Part shown: in pieces, positions 32,847 to 41,601 of the stretch | Layout of the letters: each line of letters starts with the position of its first letter | Numbering within the stretch: the first letter of the stretch is position 1 | Assembly: GCA_964420835.1 (NCBI GenBank) | Contig: CAYQUO010000020.1 | Location: 1 to 51,761, forward strand | From: CAYQUO01 sp964420835 | Lineage (GTDB): Bacteria; Chloroflexota; Anaerolineae; Anaerolineales; Anaerolineaceae | Reading direction: 5' to 3' | DNA length: 51,761 nucleotides | The notes under the pieces: model-generated | Told to the model about the DNA's origin: nothing | What the model saw: only the letters and a program-made list of their open reading frames with translations | Database searches by the model: none | Program-made: the position numbers and the translations under genes

Positions 32847-35132
32847 ATGTCCTGGAACAAAAAAATCGGAAGGAGAATTCTCGCCAACGGAATCGTACAG
32901 GGGGTAGGATTTCGTCCTTTTATCTTTTCTCAGGCGTCAAGGTACCACCTAACTGGTTGGGTTAGAAATACAACCCTGGGGGTTGAAATCGAAATAAATG
33001 GAGCGGAAGATGATATTTTTACCTTCTTGGCGAATTTTCGTTCCGAACTTCCACCTCTCGCGAGAATAGACCAGTTAGTAGTAACCGAGCAGGAATTCAA
33101 ACCATCCCTTACATTTGAGATTATCCAAAGTTCGATTGACACGAAAAGTAAGATTATCATCACGCCAGATGTTGCAATTTGTCCGGATTGTCAAAGGGAG
33201 ATGTCTGACCCCAACAATCGACGGTATCGATACCCGTTTATCAACTGCACAAATTGTGGCCCTAGATTTTCCATAATCAAAAACATGCCTTATGACCGCC
33301 AAAATACGACAATGTCTACTTTTCAATTGTGTTCTGAATGCCAGGCGGAATATAACGATCCATTCAACCGGCGATTCCACGCGCAACCGATTGCCTGCCC
33401 AAAGTGTGGCCCAAATGTCTGGTTTGAGAAAGATGGAAAGAAATGTTGTGTTGATGAAAGCGCCATCCAGATATCCAGGCAGTTATTAATGGACGGAAAA
33501 ATACTTGCCATTAAAGGTTTGGGTGGATTTCACCTTGCCTGCGATGCGACGAATTGTGATGCTGTTGAACAGCTTAGGAAAAGAAAGAAACGCAGTGATA
33601 AACCCTTCGCCTTAATGGTCTTCGACATGCAAACTGCTGAAAAGCACTGCCGGCTTTCCAGGGTAGAAGCTGAATATTTAATATCTCCACAGCATCCAAT
33701 TCTCATCCTTGATCGTCTTTCTCATTCGAACATCTGCGAGCTTGTAGCACCAAATCAGACCACCGTGGGGATAATGTTGCCATATACTCCTCTTCACCTG
33801 CTTCTCATGGAGCCCAGTGATGGGTTTCCAGAAATCCTCGTGATGACTAGTGGCAACTTAAGCGAAGAGCCAATTGCATATAGGGACGATGAAGCCTTGG
33901 AGCGTTTAGGAGGCATGGCTGATGGATTTTTGCTCCACAACCGACCAATTTACATGCGTATGGATGATTCTGTCATAAGGGTCGTAGATGATCACCCATT
34001 TCATCTAAGACGCTCCCGTGGATTTTCTCCAGCTCCTTTCATGCTTCCCACAAGCAAACGTTCCATCCTGGCAGTCGGTGCTGAATTAAAGAATACTTTC
34101 TGTTTATCTGATCAAGACAATAAGATCGTAAGCCACCACATCGGCGACCTTGAGAATTTTGAAACCTATAAGGCATTTGAAGAAGGCATTGCCCATTTTG
34201 AGCGATTGTACAAGATAACACCAGAAATACTTGCCTGTGATTTACACCCGGATTATTTATCTACACGGTATTCCGTCGAACGGGCAGAAAATGAGAATAT
34301 TCCCCTTATTCAAATCCAACATCATCACGCCCATCTGGCTTCATGCCTTGCCGATAACGAATGGAGAAGGGATGAACCGGTTATTGGATTGTGTTTTGAT
34401 GGGACAGGTTTGGGTACGGATTCGGCAATTTGGGGTGGGGAAATCATAATCGGAGGATACAAGGAATACCAAAGGTTCGCACATCTTCAATATTTTCCGC
34501 TTCCCGGAGGTGACACTTGCATCCATAAACCAGCCAGAACCGGATTGGCCCTCCTTTGGTCATCAGGATTACAATGGGATACTGCACAATATCCACTGAA
34601 TTTTCACAACCCAGATGAACTCTCGGCTATCCTTTGGCAAATGGAAAATAGGATTAATTCCCCCCTAACATCCAGCATGGGCAGGCTATTTGATGGTGTA
34701 GCATCGCTTTTGGGCATTTGCCAGGTTGCTACGTATGAGGGTCAGGCTGCTATTGAATTGGAAACAATAGCCAACCCCGACGAAACAGATTTTTATGACT
34801 TTCCCTTTCAAAATGGTCTGTTACTATACCCATCATTAATTTCAGCCTTGATCAAGGATTTAAAATCAGGTAACTCTAAATCTAATATTTCAGCCCGATT
34901 TCATAACAGCATCGCAATTGCCTGCCTGGAGATATGTAAATCGATAAAAATGAAATTCGGTATTAACACTGTTGCATTTAGTGGTGGTGTTTGGCAAAAT
35001 AGTTTCCTGACTAGAAAAACAATGAACTATTTACAGGCTAGCGATTTTTCTGTATTAGTACACCAAAAAGTACCGGCAAACGATGGTGGAATTTCCCTCG
35101 GGCAGGTCATGGTGGCTGCAAATAGCTTCTAA
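32847..35132 (+). CDS. hypF: Carbamoyltransferase HypF
   Basis: A 761-aa enzyme that makes the thiocyanate on HypE used for the CN ligands of the active site. Order: acylphosphatase domain (ANGIVQGVGFRPFIF, about 13-27); two zinc-finger motifs (CPDC with CTNC, CSEC with CPKC; about 110-190); YrdC-like domain (KGLGGFHLACDA); and Kae1-like domain with QHHHAHLASCLADNEW and CFDGTGLGTD. The first ATG, two codons into the open frame, is taken as start. All domains look intact. Confidence 0.95.
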   Translation: MSWNKKIGRRILANGIVQGVGFRPFIFSQASRYHLTGWVRNTTLGVEIEINGAEDDIFTFLANFRSELPPLARIDQLVVTEQEFKPSLTFEIIQSSIDTKSKIIITPDVAICPDCQREMSDPNNRRYRYPFINCTNCGPRFSIIKNMPYDRQNTTMSTFQLCSECQAEYNDPFNRRFHAQPIACPKCGPNVWFEKDGKKCCVDESAIQISRQLLMDGKILAIKGLGGFHLACDATNCDAVEQLRKRKKRSDKPFALMVFDMQTAEKHCRLSRVEAEYLISPQHPILILDRLSHSNICELVAPNQTTVGIMLPYTPLHLLLMEPSDGFPEILVMTSGNLSEEPIAYRDDEALERLGGMADGFLLHNRPIYMRMDDSVIRVVDDHPFHLRRSRGFSPAPFMLPTSKRSILAVGAELKNTFCLSDQDNKIVSHHIGDLENFETYKAFEEGIAHFERLYKITPEILACDLHPDYLSTRYSVERAENENIPLIQIQHHHAHLASCLADNEWRRDEPVIGLCFDGTGLGTDSAIWGGEIIIGGYKEYQRFAHLQYFPLPGGDTCIHKPARTGLALLWSSGLQWDTAQYPLNFHNPDELSAILWQMENRINSPLTSSMGRLFDGVASLLGICQVATYEGQAAIELETIANPDETDFYDFPFQNGLLLYPSLISALIKDLKSGNSKSNISARFHNSIAIACLEICKSIKMKFGINTVAFSGGVWQNSFLTRKTMNYLQASDFSVLVHQKVPANDGGISLGQVMVAANSF

Positions 35133-35152
35133 ATTGAAAACGGAGGCGTTTT

Positions 35153-35398
35153 ATGTGTTTGGGAATCCCAGGTAAGATTGTAAAAATTTATGATGATGCA
35201 GGCATCCTCATGGGGGTAATGGACTTTGGCGGTGTGTCCAGAGAAGTATGTCTGGCAGCCATACCAGATGCGGCAGTTGGTGATTACGCGATTATTCATG
35301 CAGGATTTGCAATTAGCCGACTTGATGAAACTGAAGCAAATGAAACCTTTCAAGCCCTCGACGAACTTTCAAGGATGCAAAATAATTTCGAGAAATAA
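35153..35398 (+). CDS. hypC: Hydrogenase assembly chaperone HypC
   Basis: An 81-aa HypC/HupF protein. The N-terminus MCLGIPGKIVKI has the essential Cys2, exposed after removal of Met1, that binds the Fe(CN)2CO unit together with HypD. DFGGVSREVCLAAIP and GDYAIIHAGFAISRLDE complete the small beta-barrel. A clear GGAGG precedes the ATG. Only one hypC-type gene is in the window, in line with one hydrogenase. Confidence 0.96.
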   Translation: MCLGIPGKIVKIYDDAGILMGVMDFGGVSREVCLAAIPDAAVGDYAIIHAGFAISRLDETEANETFQALDELSRMQNNFEK

Positions 35399-35427
35399 AA
35401 CCACTTATTGATACAGATTGATGAATT

Positions 35428-36525
35428 ATGTTGGAATTTATCGACGAGTTACATAATAAAAAAACAATCGATGTGCTTTTGGACAAGATCTCAAGCGAAA
35501 TTAACCATACATGGACAATAATGGAGGTCTGTGGCGGCCAGACGCATTCACTTATTAATTCAGGTTTGATCGACCTCCTCCCAAAAGAAGTTGAATTGAT
35601 TCACGGACCAGGGTGCCCTGTATGCGTCACTTCTCTTGAGTTGGTCGATAAAGCCATCCAGATCGCTTCACAACCGAACGTAATATTTGCGAGTTACGGA
35701 GATATGCTCCGTGTGCCAGGATCCTCTGGCGACCTGTTCTCTGTTCGTGCTGCTGGCGGCCAGGTTCGGACGGTGTACTCTGCTCTCGACGCTGTACAAA
35801 TTGCCAGGGATAATCCGGATCAGGATGTTGTATTTTTTGCAATTGGTTTCGAGACTACAGCACCAGCCAATGCAATGAGTGTTATAAAAGCAAAAAAACT
35901 GGGCCTTTCAAATTATTCCATCCTTGTATCCCAGGTTTGTGTCCCTCCTGCCATTACCGCTATTCTCGATTCATCTTACAATCGCGTTCAGGCATTTTTA
36001 GCCGCTGGACATGTATGTTCCGTTATGGGTTATTGGCAATATGAAAAAATTGCTGATAATTATAAGATACCAATAGTTGTTACTGGTTTTGAGCCTTACG
36101 ACCTTGCCCGGGGGATTTTATCGGCGGTTATACAATTGGAAAAAGGTGTGCATAAAGTAGAAAACGCCTATCCGCGCGCAGTAACCAGGAATGGAAATGT
36201 GTTCGCACAAAATATTATCAATGATGTTTTTGAGCCTTGCGATCGTAATTGGCGCGGCATCGGTATGATCAGGAATAGTGGTTTAAAGCTGAAATCTAAA
36301 TACTCCGATCTGGATGCAGAAAAGAAATATTCCGTGTCCAACATCCAAACAAAAGAATCATCGGATTGCATCTCCGGCCTTGTTCTTCAAGGTTTGAAAA
36401 AACCAAATGAATGTCCTGCATTTGAGATTATTTGTAACCCTGAAAACCCTTTGGGTGCAACCATGGTTTCGTCTGAAGGAGCTTGTGCTGCCTACTATCG
36501 ATATAAGAGGATCAAAACAGAGTAA
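35428..36525 (+). CDS. hypD: Hydrogenase Fe-ligand assembly protein HypD
   Basis: A 365-aa [4Fe-4S] scaffold that assembles Fe(CN)2CO with HypC and HypE. Motifs are EVCGGQTHSL, HGPGCPVCVT (about 60-69), GFETTAPANAM, and the C-terminal cluster region with CISG, CPAF and EGACAAYYRYKR. Length is normal. It begins 29 nt after hypC and is followed by hypE after 17 nt. No residue expected for the family is obviously missing. Confidence 0.96.
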   Translation: MLEFIDELHNKKTIDVLLDKISSEINHTWTIMEVCGGQTHSLINSGLIDLLPKEVELIHGPGCPVCVTSLELVDKAIQIASQPNVIFASYGDMLRVPGSSGDLFSVRAAGGQVRTVYSALDAVQIARDNPDQDVVFFAIGFETTAPANAMSVIKAKKLGLSNYSILVSQVCVPPAITAILDSSYNRVQAFLAAGHVCSVMGYWQYEKIADNYKIPIVVTGFEPYDLARGILSAVIQLEKGVHKVENAYPRAVTRNGNVFAQNIINDVFEPCDRNWRGIGMIRNSGLKLKSKYSDLDAEKKYSVSNIQTKESSDCISGLVLQGLKKPNECPAFEIICNPENPLGATMVSSEGACAAYYRYKRIKTE

Positions 36526-36542
36526 GGAGCATCATTTCAATT

Positions 36543-37625
36543 ATGGAAACCTTCGAGAAACCCCAAGCCATTGAAGGGCCGGTTTGTCCCATTCCCCTTT
36601 CTCATAATGACCAAATCCTTTTAGGTCACGGCAGTGGAGGCCGAATGACCCATGATCTCGTTAAAAAAGTGTTTCTTCCTTACCTTCAAAACTCATTTTT
36701 ATCAGAAGGGAACGATTTCGCAAGGTTTGATCTCCCAAGTAAGGCTAATCTTGAAGGGAAATTGATAATTACCACGGATTCTCATATCGTGCACCCACTT
36801 TTTTTTCCGGGAGGGGATATAGGTCGACTGGCAATTTGTGGAACAGTTAATGACATATGCATGTCTGGTGCAATGCCTTTGTATCTAACTGCGGGCTTCA
36901 TAATTGAAGAAGGTTTCCCCGTCGAACTCCTTGAAAAGGTATTGTCTTCAATGAAAATTGCTGCCGATGAGTCTGGGGTTCTTGTCGTTGCTGGTGACAC
37001 CAAGGTAGTGGAGAAAGGGAAAGCAGACAAATTATTCATTAATACAGCAGGGATCGGATGGCAGCCCAACGGTCTCGTAATTGGTGGTCAATGCGCCAGG
37101 CCGGGTGACATTGTTATCATATCTGGCACCATAGGTGACCACGGCATTGCAGTTCTAAATGCAAGGCAGGATCTTGCCATTCAAACAAATGTAATATCCG
37201 ATATCGCGCCTTTGAACAACATGGTTGGCAACCTCCTGAAAGCGGCTCCTAATACCCGAGTCCTTAGAGATCCGACACGCGGTGGTTTGGCGACTTCACT
37301 AAACGAAATCGCCCTTCAAAGTAATTGTTCCATTATCATTGAAGAAGATTTAATTCCCATTTCGACACCAGTGAAGTCAACATGTGATATGCTGGGATTT
37401 GATCCACTTTATATTGCAAATGAAGGGAAGCTCATAGCAATTGTCGCCGAAGAAGAGGCAGACATGGCGGTTGACAGTATACGTCAATCTTCTTACGGTA
37501 AAATGGCTACGCGCATAGGTCAAATACAAACTGATCCAAAGGGTAAGGTCTTATTGAAAACCCGAATTGGTGGCACACGGATCCTCGATATGCTTTCGGG
37601 TGAAATGCTCCCTAGGATTTGTTAA
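36543..37625 (+). CDS. hypE: Hydrogenase maturation protein HypE
   Basis: A 360-aa PurM/ThiL-like protein that dehydrates the carbamoyl group from HypF to a cyano group. It has LGHGSGGRMTHDL near the start, the ATP site DPTRGGLATSLNEIA, and ends in LPRIC. The final Cys360 is the residue that carries the thiocyanate, so the protein is complete. It closes the hyp series; a 95-nt gap with a separate promoter follows. Confidence 0.96.
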   Translation: METFEKPQAIEGPVCPIPLSHNDQILLGHGSGGRMTHDLVKKVFLPYLQNSFLSEGNDFARFDLPSKANLEGKLIITTDSHIVHPLFFPGGDIGRLAICGTVNDICMSGAMPLYLTAGFIIEEGFPVELLEKVLSSMKIAADESGVLVVAGDTKVVEKGKADKLFINTAGIGWQPNGLVIGGQCARPGDIVIISGTIGDHGIAVLNARQDLAIQTNVISDIAPLNNMVGNLLKAAPNTRVLRDPTRGGLATSLNEIALQSNCSIIIEEDLIPISTPVKSTCDMLGFDPLYIANEGKLIAIVAEEEADMAVDSIRQSSYGKMATRIGQIQTDPKGKVLLKTRIGGTRILDMLSGEMLPRIC

Positions 37626-37659
37626 CCTCACTCTACTATTTTAAAATCCAAGTGTTCTC

Positions 37660-37687
37660 TTGACATTCTTTTACATATAACTATACT
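37660..37687 (+). promoter_or_regulatory. Sigma70-type promoter of the methyltransferase gene
   Basis: A perfect TTGACA (37660-37665) and TATACT (37682-37687) separated by 16 bp; start near 37694, 27 nt before the ATG. It separates the next two genes from the hyp operon. Confidence 0.75.
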
Positions 37688-37720
37688 TACCCCAACCTCC
37701 TCACTGCAGGAATTATCTCC

Positions 37721-38524
37721 ATGAAAATTAATTATATTGAAACAATCAATGATTTGGCTATGCGTATTAACATTCACGAACAATATGGTAGTAAAAATAT
37801 TGACCAGTGGGTGTTAGATATTCTGGCTCTCAAACCAAATTCAACCATTCTTGATATTGGCTGTGGCTCTGGTAAACAGTGTTTTTCATTTTATGATTAT
37901 TTGGTAGGTCAAGCTGATATTATTGGCGGTGATGTAAATGAAGATCTTTTACAAGAAGCAAGATTAGAAAACACAAAACGCGGCGCGTCAATACGCTTTA
38001 TGAACATAAATTTCAACGAGCCAATTAAACAACCAAAAAATTTTTTTGATCTGGTTTCCTGTTGTTTTGCAATATATTATGCGCTGGACGTTCCATTTAC
38101 AATTCGGGAAATACATAGGATTATTAAACCAGGTGGGTCTTTCTTTACCACTGGCCCAATGCCTGAAAACAAATTGCTTTTTTACGATGTAATTCGAGAG
38201 GCAACAAATAATCGACCCATTCCGCCAATGCCGGGAAGCTCCCGTTATAAAAGCGAATTTCTGCCAACAATTCAAAAATTATTTAAAGATGTAAAAGTCC
38301 ACATTTTTGAAAATCCACTAATATTCGAAACTGCGGAACCATTTATTGCATACACTCGGGCCTCATTAAACGAAGATCGCAAAATCTGGAGCGATTTTTT
38401 TAAAAATAGGGATGAATTCGAAAATATTATGAAGGACATCGAAAAAGTGGTCAAGAAAAGGATAGAAAAAGATGGAAAATTGGTAATGACCAAGGTGGTT
38501 GGTGGATTTTTAGCAACCAAATAA
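37721..38524 (+). CDS. Class I SAM-dependent methyltransferase
   Basis: A 267-aa methyltransferase of the UbiE/Methyltransf_11 kind. The SAM-binding glycine motif is ILDIGCGSGKQ (about 44-54), then the acidic GGDVNEDLL, motif II with FDLVSCCFAIYYALD, and IIKPGGSFFTTGP. The substrate is unknown. A PIG-L deacetylase follows after 4 nt, and such pairs often modify sugars of cell-surface glycans or small-molecule thiols. AGGA lies 9 nt before the ATG. Confidence 0.88.
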   Translation: MKINYIETINDLAMRINIHEQYGSKNIDQWVLDILALKPNSTILDIGCGSGKQCFSFYDYLVGQADIIGGDVNEDLLQEARLENTKRGASIRFMNINFNEPIKQPKNFFDLVSCCFAIYYALDVPFTIREIHRIIKPGGSFFTTGPMPENKLLFYDVIREATNNRPIPPMPGSSRYKSEFLPTIQKLFKDVKVHIFENPLIFETAEPFIAYTRASLNEDRKIWSDFFKNRDEFENIMKDIEKVVKKRIEKDGKLVMTKVVGGFLATK

Positions 38525-38528
38525 AACT

Positions 38529-39179
38529 ATGAAGCATGATATGGTCTTTTTTGGGAATCGGATATTATTTATCGGTGCACACCCGGATGATATTGAGTTG
38601 GGAGCAGGAGCGTTAATTTCCCATATCTCTAAAAAATCTGAAATATTATGCGTTACTCTCTCAGATAACCAAAAGAACCCAGAGCTGAAAAATGTTCTTC
38701 GGGAACATAAAAATAGCATGAAAGTTTTAGGTTTGTCTGGTGATCAAGTCATCGTCGGCAATTTTGAGACCCGTCGTTTTCAAGCAGCCAGACAGGAAAT
38801 ATTGGAATACTTGATCCAATTAGGCCGGGAGTTTAAACCCGATATCGTATTTACTCATACCAGGGCTGACCTCCATCAAGACCATGCAACTGTTACAGAG
38901 GAATCCTTGCGAGCTTTTCGCGGTACGACAGTACTGGGTTTCGATGTATTACGAAGCAGCTATGGATTCTTTCCCAATTTCTTGGTGGAAGTAACCCAGG
39001 AAGACGTTGAAAGAAAAATTGCCGCTCTTGCCGAATACAAAACATATGAAAATAAATACTATTTCAATCCCGAGATCACTCGAGCGACCTTAATCCGGCA
39101 CGGTGCTTTGGCAGAAAGACAATATGCAGAAGGTTTTGACACCCTGCGCATTATCGGTGCATTTGGTTGCCAGGCTTGA
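38529..39179 (+). CDS. PIG-L/LmbE family deacetylase
   Basis: A 216-aa zinc-dependent N-acetyl sugar deacetylase. AHPDDIELGAG (17-27) holds the His/Asp/Asp zinc site and HTRADLHQDH the later His pair; IRHGALAERQYAEGFD is typical of the LmbE branch. Substrates in the family include GlcNAc-inositol or glycan GlcNAc. It is co-transcribed with the methyltransferase. No glycosyltransferases are near, so the pathway is open. It converges with the Rieske gene over a 14-nt gap. Confidence 0.9.
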   Translation: MKHDMVFFGNRILFIGAHPDDIELGAGALISHISKKSEILCVTLSDNQKNPELKNVLREHKNSMKVLGLSGDQVIVGNFETRRFQAARQEILEYLIQLGREFKPDIVFTHTRADLHQDHATVTEESLRAFRGTTVLGFDVLRSSYGFFPNFLVEVTQEDVERKIAALAEYKTYENKYYFNPEITRATLIRHGALAERQYAEGFDTLRIIGAFGCQA

Positions 39180-39193
39180 TCGATGATATTTAA

Positions 39194-39553
39194 TTAACTG
39201 ATTTGTGATGTTTTCTGGTATGGGATTCCAAGCAGCACGTCATTCCCGTCTATTTTTACGGGATACGAAGGAGTGTCTTTTACAGCCGGAAGTGTAAGGG
39301 CTCTTCCATTGCGAACATCAAAACGGGCACCATGACGGGGGCAAACAATTTGGTAGCCTTCAATAATTCCATCCCCCAAAGGTCCTCCATCATGGGTACA
39401 CTTATCCCCAATTGCAAATAATTCTCCGTTTATGTTGATCACAACAATTTCCATACCATTGATTTCAATGAACAATTTTTCATCCGGAAGTATTTCATTC
39501 AAAGTGGCGATTTTGTGAAACCGATGTTCTAACCTAGCGTTATCACTAGCCAT
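39194..39553 (-). CDS. Rieske [2Fe-2S] ferredoxin
   Basis: A 119-aa soluble Rieske-type ferredoxin. The cluster ligands are CTH (Cys52, His54) and CPRH (Cys71, His74), in DKCTHDGGPLGDG and VCPRHGARFDV. There is no signal peptide or membrane anchor, so it is cytoplasmic, like BphF-type ferredoxins. It is the last gene of the suf operon, 5 nt after sufU, with GAGG within the end of sufU. This position is common in several phyla and suggests a link to cluster assembly, perhaps as an electron donor. Confidence 0.9.
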   Translation of the reverse strand: MASDNARLEHRFHKIATLNEILPDEKLFIEINGMEIVVININGELFAIGDKCTHDGGPLGDGIIEGYQIVCPRHGARFDVRNGRALTLPAVKDTPSYPVKIDGNDVLLGIPYQKTSQIS

Positions 39554-39558
39554 TAATG

Positions 39559-39960
39559 TTATTCCTCATTCAACTCGTCTATGTCGTCGCCCAAACCATA
39601 AACTCCCGCTTTGATCACTTTAAGTGATAGGAGCGCACATTTTAATCTTACGGGACCAAGATCCCCAATAGACAGCATGTCCAAAATATCCTGTTTTCCC
39701 AAGTGCTTAATTGTATCCACATGTTTCCCAATTACTGTTTCAAGCAGCATATCCGCAGAAGCTTGTGAAATTGCACAACCATGACCGCTAAACGCTGCTT
39801 CCTGGATAATCCCTTCATTGTTCACTCTCAAATCGATGCGAATTTTGTCCCCACATAGTGGATTTTCATCTTCGTAAGAGTAATCGTTGGGCTCCAGCAT
39901 TCCTTTGTAGCTTGGATTCTTATAATGTTCAAGAATTACTTCCCGGTAAAGATCATCCAT
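39559..39960 (-). CDS. sufU: Fe-S / sulfur-transfer scaffold SufU
   Basis: A 133-aa SufU/IscU-fold protein. Ligands are Cys36 and Asp38 (LCGDKI), Cys62 (GHGCAIS) and Cys108 (LKCALL). In Gram-positive bacteria SufU is the zinc-dependent sulfur acceptor of SufS, and the gene directly follows sufS here. The ATG at 39960 has GGGAG upstream; an in-frame TTG five codons earlier overlaps that site. Confidence 0.93.
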   Translation of the reverse strand: MDDLYREVILEHYKNPSYKGMLEPNDYSYEDENPLCGDKIRIDLRVNNEGIIQEAAFSGHGCAISQASADMLLETVIGKHVDTIKHLGKQDILDMLSIGDLGPVRLKCALLSLKVIKAGVYGLGDDIDELNEE

Positions 39961-39979
39961 ATGGCTTTCTCCCAATCTT

Positions 39980-41212
39980 TTAATGAAATATCTTGATGAC
40001 TTTACGCAAGGATTGAACCAATGTATTCACATCTTCTTCGGTATTGTATAAATAGAAGCTTGCACGCGTAGTTGCTGGTAATCCAAATTTTTCATGAAGC
40101 GGCATCGCACAATGATGGCCGGCACGGACAGCAACCCCATCCCTGTCTAGTATTTGTGCAATATCATGGGGGTGGATTCCTTCCAGGTAAAAAGAAATTA
40201 CTCCGCCTTTTTGTTCAATATTTGGACCTAATATTTTTACTTCTTTTATTTCAGAAAGCATGTTTGTGGCGTACTTAAGGATTTTATGTTCATGGGCGGC
40301 GATTTGGTCCATTCCATAGTTATCTAGATATTCGGCAGCAGCACTGAATCCAATTGCCTCTGCAATTGCAGGGGTTCCTGCTTCAAATTTATGAGGAATG
40401 TCATTGGGGGTAAATGATCTCAAGTAAACTTTTTTAATCATGTCCCCTCCACCCATAAACGGCGGCATGTTTTCAAGCAAATCCCTACGACCATACAAAA
40501 TGCCCACACCTGTTGGGCCACACATTTTGTGGGCAGAAAATGCTAAAAAATCCGCTCCAAGATCAGTGACATTAATGGGTAAATGCGGTACAGATTGTGC
40601 GGCATCAATTAAGGTGATAGCGCCGGCTTTTTGAGCGGCTTCGACCATTTTCTGTGCTGGATTAATTGTCCCTAACACGTTTGACATATGAGTGAATGCC
40701 ACCAATTTGGGTTCTTGTTTTAATAATTTCTCATATTCATTTAAATCCAAGAGGCCTTCAGCCGTGAATGTTATAAATTCAATTTGAAAACCTATTTGCT
40801 CCTGAAGGATTTGCCATGGAACCAGGTTTGAATGGTGTTCCATTTCCGTCAGCAAAATTAGGTCATCTTTGTTTAAATTTTCCCTTCCCCATGTGCTAGT
40901 CACCAGGTTGATCGCCTCGGTTGTGTTACGAGTAAAAACAATCTCGGCAGAATATTTCGCTCCAATAAACCTTGCCAAGCTTTTTCGCGATTCCTCGTAC
41001 GCAAAAGTTGCCTCTTCGGCTAATGTATGAACCCCGCGATGAATATTTGCATTTTTGGTTCGATAAAATAAATCCATCGCTTTTATTACATTTTCAGGTT
41101 TCTGTGATGTAGCAGCAGAGTCAAGATAGACCAGGGGTGTGCCTGGTCGAATCTCACGTTTTAATATTGGAAAATCATTTTTTACTTGTTCAGCAATAAG
41201 GGGGTAGAACAT
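39980..41212 (-). CDS. sufS: Cysteine desulfurase SufS
   Basis: A 410-aa group II PLP-dependent desulfurase that takes sulfur from cysteine. YLDSAATSQKP near residue 30, TEMEHHSNLVPWQ, the PLP-binding SAHKMCGPTGVG, and the catalytic-Cys loop RAGHHCAMPLHEKF are present. It has the short group II active-site loop, which needs SufU as partner. AGAAG precedes the ATG. It lies 20 nt upstream of sufU on the minus strand. Confidence 0.96.
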   Translation of the reverse strand: MFYPLIAEQVKNDFPILKREIRPGTPLVYLDSAATSQKPENVIKAMDLFYRTKNANIHRGVHTLAEEATFAYEESRKSLARFIGAKYSAEIVFTRNTTEAINLVTSTWGRENLNKDDLILLTEMEHHSNLVPWQILQEQIGFQIEFITFTAEGLLDLNEYEKLLKQEPKLVAFTHMSNVLGTINPAQKMVEAAQKAGAITLIDAAQSVPHLPINVTDLGADFLAFSAHKMCGPTGVGILYGRRDLLENMPPFMGGGDMIKKVYLRSFTPNDIPHKFEAGTPAIAEAIGFSAAAEYLDNYGMDQIAAHEHKILKYATNMLSEIKEVKILGPNIEQKGGVISFYLEGIHPHDIAQILDRDGVAVRAGHHCAMPLHEKFGLPATTRASFYLYNTEEDVNTLVQSLRKVIKIFH

Positions 41213-41232
41213 TTTCTTCTACTTTTACATAA

Positions 41233-41523
41233 TCACTGTACCTGCGGTAATTCTCCACGTACACGCTTTTGAGTGTGTCTTAAATGTTGCGAATTGAGTG
41301 GATACCACAAAATGTGATCCGGTATCATCCAGCCATCGGTTAAATAGACATTTGATCTGAATTGAACAGCGACCATTTTTTGATCAACCTGCACAACTAT
41401 TCCCCGAAGCCATCCTCGTATTCGCTGTCCAGTTTTCTCATGGTCGCAATATACTTCAACAACATCACCTACATCGTACACATACTCTGGTTCAGGCGGA
41501 CGCATAAATGGGACTGCAGCCAT
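41233..41523 (-). CDS. Conserved hypothetical protein in the suf operon
   Basis: A 96-aa protein, not recognised. It reads MAAVPFMRPPEPEYVYDVGD, then a beta-rich core with VVEVYCDHEKTGQRIRGWLR and VVQVDQKMVAVQFRS, and a basic tail. The core resembles a small SH3- or Tudor-like barrel. Only one Cys is present, so a cluster site is unlikely. The ATG at 41523 has GGAG 5-6 nt upstream. Its place between sufD and sufS suggests an accessory role in cluster assembly, which is inference only. Confidence 0.72.
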   Translation of the reverse strand: MAAVPFMRPPEPEYVYDVGDVVEVYCDHEKTGQRIRGWLRGIVVQVDQKMVAVQFRSNVYLTDGWMIPDHILWYPLNSQHLRHTQKRVRGELPQVQ

Positions 41524-41601
41524 ATTTACTCCATTAACAATTTTAATCAAATAATTATAGCACAAATAATATAACGGACCATTATAGTAAATTCAACCAA
41601 T

